This document shows positions 1-8,127 of a stretch of DNA of 11,875 bases, piece after piece. Within the stretch, counting starts at the first letter, position 1; each line of letters opens with the position of its first letter. Position numbers and translations under genes: made by a program. A model generated the notes under the pieces. It had not been told where the DNA came from. It made no database searches and worked only from the letters and a program-made list of their open reading frames with translations. Origin of the DNA: Ectothiorhodospiraceae bacterium (lineage in GTDB: Bacteria > Pseudomonadota > Gammaproteobacteria > Thiohalomonadales > Thiohalomonadaceae); the NCBI GenBank assembly GCA_007125455.1, contig SLDE01000256.1, forward strand, positions 1 through 11,875, in the 5' to 3' direction.

Positions 1-409
1 AAAACAGCTTGCGCTGCGCCTTGGTGGTGGCCACCTTGACGATACGCCAGTTGCGCAGGATAAATTCGTGGATCTCGGCCCGGATCCAGTGCACGGCAAA
101 GGAGACCAGACGCACGTTCATGTCCGGATCGAAGCGGCGCACCGCCTTCATCAGGCCGATATTGCCCTCCTGGATCAGATCCGCATGGGGCAGGCCATAG
201 CCACTGTAGCCACGGGCGATATGGGCAACAAAACGCAGGTGCGAGAGGATCAGCTTGCGCGCCGCCTCCAGGTCATCCTGGTCGTGAAAACGCTTGGCCA
301 GCTCATGCTCGTCCTCGACGCTAAGCACCGGGATGCGGTTTACCGCCTGGCTATAGGCCTCGATACTGCTGACCGGGATATTAAACTGTAAATCCAGAGC
401 CTTGGACAT
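1..409 (-). CDS. rpoH: RNA polymerase heat-shock sigma factor sigma-32 (5' part, truncated by window start)
   Basis: This is the first 136 residues of RpoH, the alternative sigma factor that directs RNA polymerase to heat-shock promoters. The frame stays open to base 1, so the C-terminal half (regions 3 and 4) lies outside the window. Visible landmarks are LILSHLRFVAHIARGYSGYG (residues 53-72), the core-binding region DLIQEGNIGLMKAVRRFDP (77-95), region 2.4 VSFAVHWIRAEIHEFILRNW (102-121), and VKVATTKAQRKLF (124-136), which starts the RpoH-box typical of sigma-32 rather than sigma-70 or RpoS. The ATG at 409 is preceded by a strong Shine-Dalgarno GGAGGA (plus-strand 414-419), about 4-5 nt away. 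It lies downstream of ftsX and the GGDEF regulator on the same strand. A separate sigma70 promoter is visible 43 bp upstream. Identification is near certain from motif content. Confidence 0.97.
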   Translation of the reverse strand, partial: MSKALDLQFNIPVSSIEAYSQAVNRIPVLSVEDEHELAKRFHDQDDLEAARKLILSHLRFVAHIARGYSGYGLPHADLIQEGNIGLMKAVRRFDPDMNVRLVSFAVHWIRAEIHEFILRNWRIVKVATTKAQRKLF

Positions 410-451
410 GGATTCCTCCAGTTGTATCTTTAATCTGCTTGGATAAGACCT

Positions 452-480
452 ACTGTATCACTCAAGTATTGCCTTGCCAA
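452..480 (-). promoter_or_regulatory. Probable sigma70 promoter of rpoH
   Basis: On the minus strand a -35 box TTGGCA (plus 475-480, 5 of 6 to consensus) is followed after exactly 17 bp by TACAGT (plus 452-457, 4 of 6). The predicted start near 445 would give a leader of about 36 nt before the rpoH ATG at 409. AT-rich sequence (plus ~485-510) lies directly upstream and could act as an UP element. No start site has been mapped. The call rests on box match, spacing and position. Confidence 0.6.
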
Positions 481-514
481 GCCTTAATATAGTGATTTTC
501 TAATATAGCTATGG

Positions 515-539
515 ACTGCGGGAAGCTTCGGCAGTTCCC
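515..539. other. Imperfect hairpin with UUCG-type loop in the regulator-rpoH gap
   Basis: Two overlapping dyads occur here. One is ACTGC (515-519) with GCAGT (531-535) around the palindrome GAAGCTTC. The other is GGGAA (520-524) with TTCCC (535-539), enclosing GC-TTCG-GC, a cUUCGg tetraloop if the plus strand is transcribed. No U-run follows on either strand, so it is a poor intrinsic terminator for the minus-strand operon. A second small dyad, CGACT-AC-AGTCG, lies at 551-562. The rest of the 410-597 gap holds the rpoH promoter and nothing else I can identify. Confidence 0.3.
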
Positions 540-597
540 CAATATCGCTTCGACTACAGTCGGCATGTGTCCGTTTTGAGTAGACAACAACAGCCTG

Positions 598-1950
598 TTA
601 GAGCGGCACACTCTCACCCTCTGCCGTGGTGAGCGAGACACGATTACGCCCGCCGCCCTTGCTGGCGTAGAGCGCCTGATCGGCCATCCGAATCAATTGG
701 TTCAGATCAGCCTGGGGGTGATCCTCGCTGCCCGCCACCCCAATGCTGATGGTAAAGCGCACCCCCTCCGGCTGCAGCGCCTCTGCGGCCTGCCGCAGCC
801 CGTCGGCACGACGTAACGCATCATCGCGCGGTAGGCGCGGCAGCAGGATGGCGAACTCCTCGCCCCCGAAGCGCACCACTTCGCCATCGACAAAATGCTC
901 CAGCAGCAGTTGACCCATAGCGGCCAATACGTGGTCACCGATCAGGTGGCCAAGATTATCGTTGATCTGCTTAAAGTGGTCGATATCGACGATCATCACC
1001 CAGAAGGGATGGTTACGCCGCGCCTTGAGCATCTTTTCGCCGTGTTCACGCAGGAAGTAGCGGTTGCGCACCCCGGTGAGGGTATCGGTGCTGGCCACCC
1101 GCTCCATCTTGCTGGCCTGGCGCTGCAGCGCGTCGTATTGCTGCTTGATCATCAGCATCGAGCGCAGGCGCGCCATCAGGATCTCTTCCACCAGTGGTTT
1201 ATTGACGAAATCATTGGCCCCGGCATGAAAGGCCTCGATCTGGGTACGCACGTCATCACTACCGGTGATCATCAATAAGGGTAGCTCCTGGCGAGAAAAA
1301 TTGTAGCGAATGCGGATCGCATGCAACAGATCGCCGCCGGTCATCTCGTTCTTTAGATAGAAGTCGCTGACCACGATATCAAACCCGTCCTCCTCGCTAT
1401 CGCCCTCCTCACGCAGACGCCGCACATGCTCGAGGGCATCCTCGGCGGAGGTCACATGGGTCACTCTCAGGCCCTGCTTCTCCATGATGCGCAGGGTCAC
1501 CGTGGCGGCGGTGCGACTATCCTCAACATAGAGCACCCGCCCCACCAGGCCGCTGTTGCGTTGGCAAAAATCGAGAATGAAGTTGGCAAAGGCCGGGTAG
1601 CCCTGGGACTTGTCGAAGTAGTCGGTCACCCCGGCGGAGAAGCCTTCCTTGAGAAGGCGCTCATCGGCATCACCGGAGATCACCACCACCGGGATATAGT
1701 GATGGCTCTGAGAACGGCGCAGGCGGCGGCAGAGGTCCAGTCCGTCCATATCGGGCAGCATCAGCGAGGTGGAAACCAGATCATAGGGGCGCGTGGAGAG
1801 CTCTTCCAGCGCCTCTTCGCCGCTGGAACAGCTAAAGATCTCCACCTCATCCAACACATTGGCGAAGATCCGCGCGACGATCTCACGGGATACCGTGGAG
1901 CCGTCCACCACCATAATGCGGCCATGCCGTCCTGTCACTGTCTTCCCCAT
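598..1950 (-). CDS. Response regulator with two receiver domains and a GGDEF diguanylate cyclase domain
   Basis: A 450-residue cytoplasmic protein in the REC-REC-GGDEF order of PleD. It is predicted to make cyclic di-GMP from two GTP under phosphorelay control. REC1 (about 10-130) is degenerate: the acidic pair reads V-D16-G17 and the phosphoacceptor position in the S-x-x-x-P-x-M-D-G motif is Ser62 instead of Asp, although Lys114 remains. REC2 (about 138-265) looks intact, with E143-D144, phosphoacceptor D196, T229 and K251. The cyclase domain (about 285-440) has DTLTG at 289-293, the metal-binding segment around D322/D324, and GGEEF at 362-366, an active-type signature. The usual RxxD inhibitory site just before it is missing (F-V-D-G at 353-356). 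The ATG at 1950 follows the ftsX stop by 15 bp with AAGG upstream, so it is probably co-transcribed with ftsYEX. No transmembrane segment is seen, and the cognate kinase is not in the window. Confidence 0.93.
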   Translation of the reverse strand: MGKTVTGRHGRIMVVDGSTVSREIVARIFANVLDEVEIFSCSSGEEALEELSTRPYDLVSTSLMLPDMDGLDLCRRLRRSQSHHYIPVVVISGDADERLLKEGFSAGVTDYFDKSQGYPAFANFILDFCQRNSGLVGRVLYVEDSRTAATVTLRIMEKQGLRVTHVTSAEDALEHVRRLREEGDSEEDGFDIVVSDFYLKNEMTGGDLLHAIRIRYNFSRQELPLLMITGSDDVRTQIEAFHAGANDFVNKPLVEEILMARLRSMLMIKQQYDALQRQASKMERVASTDTLTGVRNRYFLREHGEKMLKARRNHPFWVMIVDIDHFKQINDNLGHLIGDHVLAAMGQLLLEHFVDGEVVRFGGEEFAILLPRLPRDDALRRADGLRQAAEALQPEGVRFTISIGVAGSEDHPQADLNQLIRMADQALYASKGGGRNRVSLTTAEGESVPL

Positions 1951-1965
1951 CGGTTTTGCCTTGTG

Positions 1966-2916
1966 TTATGTGGGTTCCACCGAACGCAAATGTCTCCCAA
2001 CCGCCAACCATGAGCCTAACAAACCCAGCAGCAGCCCGCCCCCCATCAAGCCGCCGGTGGTCAGAAAATCCATACCACCGAGACGAAAATGGCTGTTGTA
2101 GAGCACGGCCAGACTGTTCACTGGCCCGGCGAGCGCCAACAGCGATAGCTCGACCATGATAAAGGCCAGCAACGCACCAAGGATGCCGTACCAAAAGCCC
2201 GTGTAGAGGAAGGGGCGACGAATGAAGGCATCGGTGCCACCGATCAGCTTGATGATCACGATCTCGTCACGGCGATTTTGGATCATCAGGCGAATGGTAT
2301 TGCCTACCACCAGGATCACCGCCAGGGCCAGCAGGCCGGCCAGCAACCAGACCCCACGCTTGCCGATCTCCATCAGCGCGTAGAGCCGCTCCACCCACTC
2401 CATGTCCAACTGGGCCAGATCCACCGTGGCCTCGGCACGCAGCTCCTCCACCAGCGCCTGCAAGGCCTGCGGGTCCTGCCGATCCAGGGTGGGCTGCACC
2501 ACCAGCACCGGCGGCAGGGGATTCTCCTCCAGCGCATTGAGTGCCTCCCCAAAACCGGAGAGGCGCTGAAACTCTGCCATCGCCTGCTGCGCCGAGATGT
2601 ACTCGACCTCCAGGATGGTCGGGTGGCCACGCAACTGCTCGGCCAGCCCCAGTGCGGCCTGCTCGCTGGTATTGTGTTCGAGAAAGAGCGAGATCTGCGC
2701 CGCCGAGTCCCAGCCACTGAGTACCCCCTGCATGTTCTTGAGCAAGACATGCAGCCCGGTGGGCATCGCCAGTGCAATGGCGATCACCGCGGTGGTCATC
2801 AGGGTCGCCAGCGGGGTTCGGCTAAGCTGGCCGATGGCATAAAACAGCGTCTGGGCATGGCGCAGCAGATAGTTGCGCAGCCAGCCGCCATCGCGTCGAC
2901 GTTCAGCCCTGGCCAT
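1966..2916 (-). CDS. ftsX: Cell-division ABC-type membrane protein FtsX
   Basis: A 316-residue inner-membrane protein that pairs with FtsE. Without transporting a substrate, FtsEX transmits ATP hydrolysis to periplasmic activators of septal peptidoglycan amidases (EnvC in E. coli). The topology is typical: a cytoplasmic N-terminus rich in Arg (residues 1-35), TM1 about 37-60, a periplasmic domain about 61-185, then TM2 about 188-210, TM3 about 238-263 and TM4 about 286-306. The conserved cytoplasmic loop NRRDEIVIIKLIGGTDAFIR (214-233) is diagnostic of FtsX. The ATG at 2916 lies inside the end of ftsE (14-bp overlap) with GGGGAG upstream, which implies translational coupling. Length is normal for the proteobacterial family. 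Confidence 0.96.
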   Translation of the reverse strand: MARAERRRDGGWLRNYLLRHAQTLFYAIGQLSRTPLATLMTTAVIAIALAMPTGLHVLLKNMQGVLSGWDSAAQISLFLEHNTSEQAALGLAEQLRGHPTILEVEYISAQQAMAEFQRLSGFGEALNALEENPLPPVLVVQPTLDRQDPQALQALVEELRAEATVDLAQLDMEWVERLYALMEIGKRGVWLLAGLLALAVILVVGNTIRLMIQNRRDEIVIIKLIGGTDAFIRRPFLYTGFWYGILGALLAFIMVELSLLALAGPVNSLAVLYNSHFRLGGMDFLTTGGLMGGGLLLGLLGSWLAVGRHLRSVEPT

Positions 2917-3598
2917 GTTGGCTCTCCCCGCTTACGAGTTGCCCATCGCCGATCAAGCGCCCCTGCTCCAGGGTCAGCGCTCGCTGGCCCATGCTGCGGA
3001 TCAGGGCGTGATCATGGCTGGCGATCAACACCGAGACCCCCACCCGGTTGAAGTCCTGGAAGATCCGCATGATCTCCCGCGATAGCGCGGGATCGAGGTT
3101 GCCGGTGGGCTCATCGGCCAACAACAGCGGCGGCTTGTTGACCACCGCACGGGCGATCCCCACCCGTTGCTGCTCGCCCCCGGAGAGGGTGATGGGGTAA
3201 AGCTTCTCCTTACCCAGCAGGCCGACCTTGTCCAGCGCGGCGCGCACCCGCCGCCCGATCTCCTGGCGTCCCTGCCCGGCGATGATCAGCGGCAGGGCGA
3301 CGTTATCGTACACGGTACGGTCAAACAGCAGGCGGTGATCCTGGAAGATCACCCCGATATTGCGCCGATGGTAGGGGATACGCCAGCGCCCCAGCTTGTT
3401 GAGGTTCTGTCCGCCCACCAGCACCTGCCCGCCACTGGGTCGCTCGATCAGGGCGATGAGCTTAAGCAGGGTAGACTTACCCGCCCCAGAACGGCCAGTG
3501 AGAAAGGCCATCTCACCGGGGGCCAAATGAAAGCTCACCTCACGCAGGGCCTCGTAGCCCCCCGGATAGCGCTTGCTGACATTGCTGAATCGAATCAT
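2903..3598 (-). CDS. ftsE: Cell-division ABC-type ATPase FtsE
   Basis: A 231-residue ATP-binding subunit of the FtsEX complex, acting at the cytoplasmic face of the division site. All ABC motifs are present: Walker A GRSGAGKST (35-43), Q-loop Q86 in GVIFQDHRLL, signature LSGGEQQR (138-145), Walker B LLLADEP (158-164) with the following GNLD, and the H-loop His195 in ASHDH. Length and the N-terminus MIRFSNVSKRYPGG match the family, which fixes the ATG at 3598. The Shine-Dalgarno is weak (GGCGAGA) and abuts one arm of the inverted-repeat element upstream. The stop overlaps the ftsX start. Confidence 0.97.
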   Translation of the reverse strand: MIRFSNVSKRYPGGYEALREVSFHLAPGEMAFLTGRSGAGKSTLLKLIALIERPSGGQVLVGGQNLNKLGRWRIPYHRRNIGVIFQDHRLLFDRTVYDNVALPLIIAGQGRQEIGRRVRAALDKVGLLGKEKLYPITLSGGEQQRVGIARAVVNKPPLLLADEPTGNLDPALSREIMRIFQDFNRVGVSVLIASHDHALIRSMGQRALTLEQGRLIGDGQLVSGESQHGQG

Positions 3599-3607
3599 GG
3601 ATTTCTC

Positions 3608-3706
3608 GCCACAGAGATCACAAAGGACACGCAGAAGTGATCCGCAGCACCGGGGTGTCCACCAGCCCGCTTCCCATCCCTCGATGTGTTCTGTGCCCTC
3701 TGTGGC
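3608..3706. repeat. ~99-bp imperfect inverted-repeat element between ftsY and ftsE
   Basis: The ends are exact 9-bp inverted repeats, GCCACAGAG (3608-3616) and CTCTGTGGC (3698-3706). Over 23 bp the two arms match at 17 positions. The arms have a loose CACAGAG / CACAAAG / CACGCAG periodicity. From memory this resembles the CACAGAG-type intergenic repeats scattered through many proteobacterial genomes; I cannot check this. It fills almost the whole 114-bp ftsY-ftsE gap, starting 6 bp after the ftsY stop and ending 9 bp before the ftsE ATG. It encodes nothing visible. It looks like a decayed MITE or REP-like insertion that the operon has tolerated. Confidence 0.6.
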
Positions 3707-3712
3707 TCATTC

Positions 3713-4702
<990 letters not shown>

Positions 4703-4864
4703 CAGTTACCCCGATTGTGATAGCGTTACCCGCTCAATAGCGGACGGAACCGGCCAGGACAAAAATTGTCTTTGCCTAGCAAGTGATCACATGAAAGAAC
4801 ACTATCCTACCACCTCGCCCCAGCGGCGGGTAAGCCAATAAACCGATAAATGGGGATAAACACC
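4703..4864. promoter_or_regulatory. Divergent intergenic region between ftsY and the M16 operon
   Basis: This 162-bp region must carry promoters for both directions, but I find no convincing sigma70 pair on either strand. Small dyads are present: CCGCT-CAAT-AGCGG (4730-4743), GACAA-AAA-TTGTC (4758-4770) and the palindrome GTGATCAC (4783-4790). The second could be an operator, but each is short enough to arise by chance. GGGGAT at 4852-4857 is the ribosome binding site that favours the M16 start at 4865 over the in-frame ATG at 4850. Confidence 0.35.
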
Positions 4865-6274
4865 ATGCGTCAGCTACTACATGGCCTGCTTCCGGCCCTG
4901 GCCCTGTTACTGGTCGGCTGCAGCAGCCTGCCACAGCACGGCTCTGGCTATACCAGCGGCCCCTCGGCCGAAGGGATCCAGGAGTTCACCCTGGACAACG
5001 GCATGAAGGTGATCGTACGCGAGAACCACCGTGCCCCGGTGGTGGTCTCCCAGGTATGGTACCGGGTCGGCTCCAGCTACGAACACCCAGGCATCACCGG
5101 GATCTCCCACGCCCTGGAGCACATGATGTTCAAGGGTACCGAACGCCATGGTCAGGGCGAGTTTTCGCGCATCATCGCCGAGCTGGGCGGACGCCAGAAC
5201 GCCTTTACCGGACGCGACTTCACCGCCTATTTCCAGACCCTGGAGCGCAGCCACCTGGAGCTGGCCCTGGAGCTGGAGGCCGATCGGATGCGCAACCTAC
5301 TGCTCGACGAAGAAGAGTTCCTGCGCGAGATCGAAGTGGTCAAGGAGGAGCGCTTCCTGCGCACCGACGACAACCCCAACGCCTACACCAACGAGCAGTT
5401 CATGGCGGCCGCCTTCCGCCTCAACCCCTACCGTATCCCCATCATCGGCTGGCTGGATGACCTGGAAAACATGACGGTGGCCGATCTGCGCCGCTGGTAT
5501 GATGATTACTACGCCCCGAACAACGCCATCCTGGTGGTCGCCGGGGACGTACAGGCCAAGGAGGTGCTGGCAATGGCCAAGCGTCACTTCGGCCCCATCG
5601 CCCCGCGTGAAGTACCTGCCGACAAGCCACGCCTGGAGCCACCGCAGGAGGGCGAGCGCCGCCTGATCGTCAAACGCCCGGCCGAGCTACCCTATCTTGC
5701 CATGGGTTACCAGGTGCCGGTGTTGCGCCATGCCGAAGCGGTCTGGGAACCCTACGCGCTGGAGGTGTTGGCCAGCATTCTCAGCGGCGGCGACAGCGCA
5801 CGCTTTGGTCGCGAACTGGAGCGCGGCGAACAGATCGTCGCCGGGGCCTCCGCCAGCTACGACCCCCACACCCGCCACAACAGCCTGCTGACCCTGCGTG
5901 CCATCCCCGCCCGTGGCCGTGATATCGACGAGGTAGAGGCGGCACTTCGCAAGCAGATCCAACGCCTGCGTGACGCGCCGGTGACAGCCAGTGAACTTGA
6001 GCGCGTCAAGGCCCAGGTGGCCGCCAGCAAGGTCTACGAGCTGGACTCGCTGTTCTATCAGGCGATGCAGATCGGCATGCTGGAGACCGTCGGCCTGGAT
6101 TGGCAGGTGGGTGAGCAGTACCTGGAACGCATCCAGGGGATCACCGCCGAACAGGTACAGGCCGTAGCCAACAAGTACCTGCACGACGACGCCCTCACCG
6201 TCGCGATCCTCGAACCGCAACCCCAATCCAGCACCCGTCCAGCCCGGGAGGTACAGTATGATCACCGCCACTAA
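4865..6274 (+). CDS. M16 family zinc metallopeptidase, catalytic subunit, lipoprotein
   Basis: A 469-residue exported protein of the M16B type (processing-peptidase-like). The N-terminus is a lipoprotein signal with lipobox L-V-G-C19, and Ser at +2 predicts outer-membrane retention. The inverted zinc motif H82-A-L-E85-H86 is complete and Glu162 lies 76 residues after H86, the classic HxxEH...E site. The C-terminal half carries a second M16 domain; around 315-333 it lacks the Arg/Tyr pair (RGLAY type) that the partner protein supplies. A 15-bp longer reading from ATG 4850 is possible but has no ribosome binding site; the ATG at 4865 has GGGGAT 7 nt upstream. It overlaps the next gene by 17 bp, so the two are probably translated together and form a heterodimer. 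Its natural substrate is unknown. Confidence 0.93.
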   Translation: MRQLLHGLLPALALLLVGCSSLPQHGSGYTSGPSAEGIQEFTLDNGMKVIVRENHRAPVVVSQVWYRVGSSYEHPGITGISHALEHMMFKGTERHGQGEFSRIIAELGGRQNAFTGRDFTAYFQTLERSHLELALELEADRMRNLLLDEEEFLREIEVVKEERFLRTDDNPNAYTNEQFMAAAFRLNPYRIPIIGWLDDLENMTVADLRRWYDDYYAPNNAILVVAGDVQAKEVLAMAKRHFGPIAPREVPADKPRLEPPQEGERRLIVKRPAELPYLAMGYQVPVLRHAEAVWEPYALEVLASILSGGDSARFGRELERGEQIVAGASASYDPHTRHNSLLTLRAIPARGRDIDEVEAALRKQIQRLRDAPVTASELERVKAQVAASKVYELDSLFYQAMQIGMLETVGLDWQVGEQYLERIQGITAEQVQAVANKYLHDDALTVAILEPQPQSSTRPAREVQYDHRH

Positions 6275-7586
6275 AAGCCATCTTGTCCCGCTATGGGGTC
6301 TGCTCCTACTGACCCTGGGGTTCTCCCAGGCCGCCTTGGCCAGCCCCCAGATCCAGCACTGGCAGACCAGTAATGGCGCACGGGTCTACTTCGTCCCGGC
6401 ACCGGAGCTACCACTGCTCGACCTGCAACTGACCTTCGACGCCGGAGCCGCACGGGACGGTGACCACCCCGGTCTGGCACGGCTAACCAACAGCCTGCTC
6501 ACCGAAGGGGCCGACGAGCTGGATGCCAACGCCATCGCCGAGGCCTTCGAGCGGGTTGGGGCGCGCCTCTCCAGCGATTCCCAACGCGACATGGCCACCC
6601 TGAGCCTGCGCAGCCTCACCGAACCGGCCATCCTGGAGACTGCCCTGGAGCACTTCGCCCTGCTGCTGCACCGCCCCAGCTTCCCAGAGGATGCACTAGA
6701 GCGCCAACGCCGCCAGATGCTCACCACACTGCAAAGCCAGCGCCAGCGTCCAGGCAGCATCGCCAACCGTGCCTTTAATGAAGCGGTATTTGGCGAACAC
6801 CCCTACGCCTCGCCGGTCAACGGCAACGAAGAAGCCCTGGCCACCCTGACACGGGAACAGATCAAGGCCTTCCATCGGCGTTACTATGTGGCACAAAACC
6901 TGATAGTCGCCATGGTCGGCGACCTCTCCCGCAGCGAGGCCGAGACCCTCGCCGAAGGTCTGGCCAACGGGCTACCCGCCGGCCAACCCGCCCCCGCGCT
7001 ACCCAAGGTGGCCGCGTTGGCCGAGGCCAGCGCACGCCATATCCGCCACGACACCAGCCAAACCCACATCCTGCTAGGCCAGCCTGGGGTCAAGCGCGGC
7101 GACGCCGATTATTTCCCGCTCTACGTGGGCAACCACATCCTCGGCGGTGGCGGACTGGTCTCCCGGATCAGCGAGGAGATCCGCGAAAAGCGCGGCCTGG
7201 CCTATAGCGCCTCCAGCAACTTCCTGCCGATGCGCGAGCGCGGCCCCTACACCCTGCGCCTGCAGACCCGTAACGACAACACCGAGCAGGCGATCACGGT
7301 ATTACGCCAGACCCTGCAGGACTTCGTCAGCGAAGGGCCCAGCGAGGCGGAGCTGGAGGCGGCCAAGAAGAACCTGATCGGCGGCTTCGCCCTCAATACC
7401 GACTCCAACAGCAAGCTGCTTGCCTACATCGCGATGATCGGCTTCTACGGCCTGCCACTGGACTATCTGGAAGGCTTCATCGGCCAGGTGGATGCGATCA
7501 CCAGCGAACAGATCCGCGAGGCCTACCAGCGGCGCATCGACCCGCAGCGCATGGCACTGATCACCGTCGGTGGTGGTGGTGAGTAA
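6258..7586 (+). CDS. M16 family peptidase-like protein, non-catalytic subunit, secreted
   Basis: A 442-residue M16 protein with a Sec signal peptide (hydrophobic core about 11-22, cleavage after A-L-A28). At the place of the zinc motif the sequence is G-L-A-R75-L-T-N78-S79, so both His and the Glu of HxxEH are lost and it cannot be a peptidase alone. It keeps the conserved GGGGLVSRISEEIREKRGLAY (297-316) with R312 and Y316. In known M16B heterodimers (for example mitochondrial processing peptidase and a Sphingomonas M16 pair) the inactive subunit contributes these residues to substrate binding. The ATG at 6258 has GGGAGGT upstream and lies inside the catalytic gene, so coupling is likely. The 3' end is a GGT tract shared with the rsmD start. 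Confidence 0.92.
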   Translation: MITATKSHLVPLWGLLLLTLGFSQAALASPQIQHWQTSNGARVYFVPAPELPLLDLQLTFDAGAARDGDHPGLARLTNSLLTEGADELDANAIAEAFERVGARLSSDSQRDMATLSLRSLTEPAILETALEHFALLLHRPSFPEDALERQRRQMLTTLQSQRQRPGSIANRAFNEAVFGEHPYASPVNGNEEALATLTREQIKAFHRRYYVAQNLIVAMVGDLSRSEAETLAEGLANGLPAGQPAPALPKVAALAEASARHIRHDTSQTHILLGQPGVKRGDADYFPLYVGNHILGGGGLVSRISEEIREKRGLAYSASSNFLPMRERGPYTLRLQTRNDNTEQAITVLRQTLQDFVSEGPSEAELEAAKKNLIGGFALNTDSNSKLLAYIAMIGFYGLPLDYLEGFIGQVDAITSEQIREAYQRRIDPQRMALITVGGGGE

Positions 7587-8127
7587 CCAGCTGCGGATCA
7601 TTGGCGGCCAGTGGCGCGGGCGCAAGCTGCGCTTCGCCGACGGTGAAGGGCTGCGCCCTACCACCGATCGGGTGCGCGAAACCCTGTTCAACTGGCTACA
7701 AGGGAGCATCGCCGGGGCACATTGCCTCGACCTTTACGCCGGTAGCGGCGCACTGGGGCTGGAGGCGCTCTCGCGCGGCGCTGCCGAAGTGGTGTTTTGG
7801 GAGAAAAACCCCAAGGCAATACAGGCCCTGCGTGACAACCTGACCCTGCTGCAGTCCCCCTGTGGCGAGGTGGTACGTGGCGATACCCTGCAACTGCTGG
7901 AGGGGCCCGCGCGCGCCTTCGATGTGGTTTTCCTGGATCCCCCCTTTGGGCGTGAACTGCTGCAACCCAGCCTCGATCTGCTGGCCAGCGGCGGCTGGCT
8001 GGCACCCGAAGCACGGATCTACATCGAGCACGCCCGTCGGGGCGAGGGCTTCACCACACCACCCGGCTGGGAGCTGCTGCGCAGCAAACAGGCGGGGCAA
8101 GTGGCCTACCATTTGGCCACTAACTAA
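7570..8127 (+). CDS. rsmD: 16S rRNA (guanine966-N2)-methyltransferase RsmD
   Basis: A protein of up to 185 residues that methylates G966 of 16S rRNA on the assembling 30S subunit using S-adenosylmethionine. The family start RIIGGQWRGRKL (9-20) and GLRPTTDRVRETLFNWL (27-43) are intact. The SAM-binding motif I is LDLYAGSGALGLEAL (53-67) and the catalytic motif is D123-P-P-F126. The start is ambiguous: four consecutive GTG codons (7570, 7573, 7576, 7579) all lie in frame and overlap the end of the M16 gene, with no clear Shine-Dalgarno sequence. The leftmost is given here. Any of them keeps the conserved domain whole. The overlap implies translational coupling to the M16 genes. Confidence 0.94.
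   Translation: MVVVSNQLRIIGGQWRGRKLRFADGEGLRPTTDRVRETLFNWLQGSIAGAHCLDLYAGSGALGLEALSRGAAEVVFWEKNPKAIQALRDNLTLLQSPCGEVVRGDTLQLLEGPARAFDVVFLDPPFGRELLQPSLDLLASGGWLAPEARIYIEHARRGEGFTTPPGWELLRSKQAGQVAYHLATN

Noticed and set aside
68..391. Plus-strand frame of 107 codons at the window start
   Set aside because: It is antisense to rpoH, whose protein sequence is unmistakable on the minus strand.
1426..2013. Plus-strand open frame (195 codons) opposite the GGDEF regulator
   Set aside because: It is the antisense of an intact regulator gene, with shadow-like composition (His/Gly/Gln rich) and no recognisable domain.
2278..3051. Long plus-strand open frame (257 codons) opposite ftsX and ftsE
   Set aside because: It is the antisense shadow of two well-conserved genes in GC-rich DNA. 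Its translation is rich in His, Gln, Gly and Leu, matches no family I recognise, and has no ribosome binding site.
4850..4864. Upstream ATG of the first M16 gene (adds five residues)
   Set aside because: No ribosome binding site precedes it, whereas GGGGAT sits 7 nt before the ATG at 4865, and that start gives a compact lipoprotein signal.
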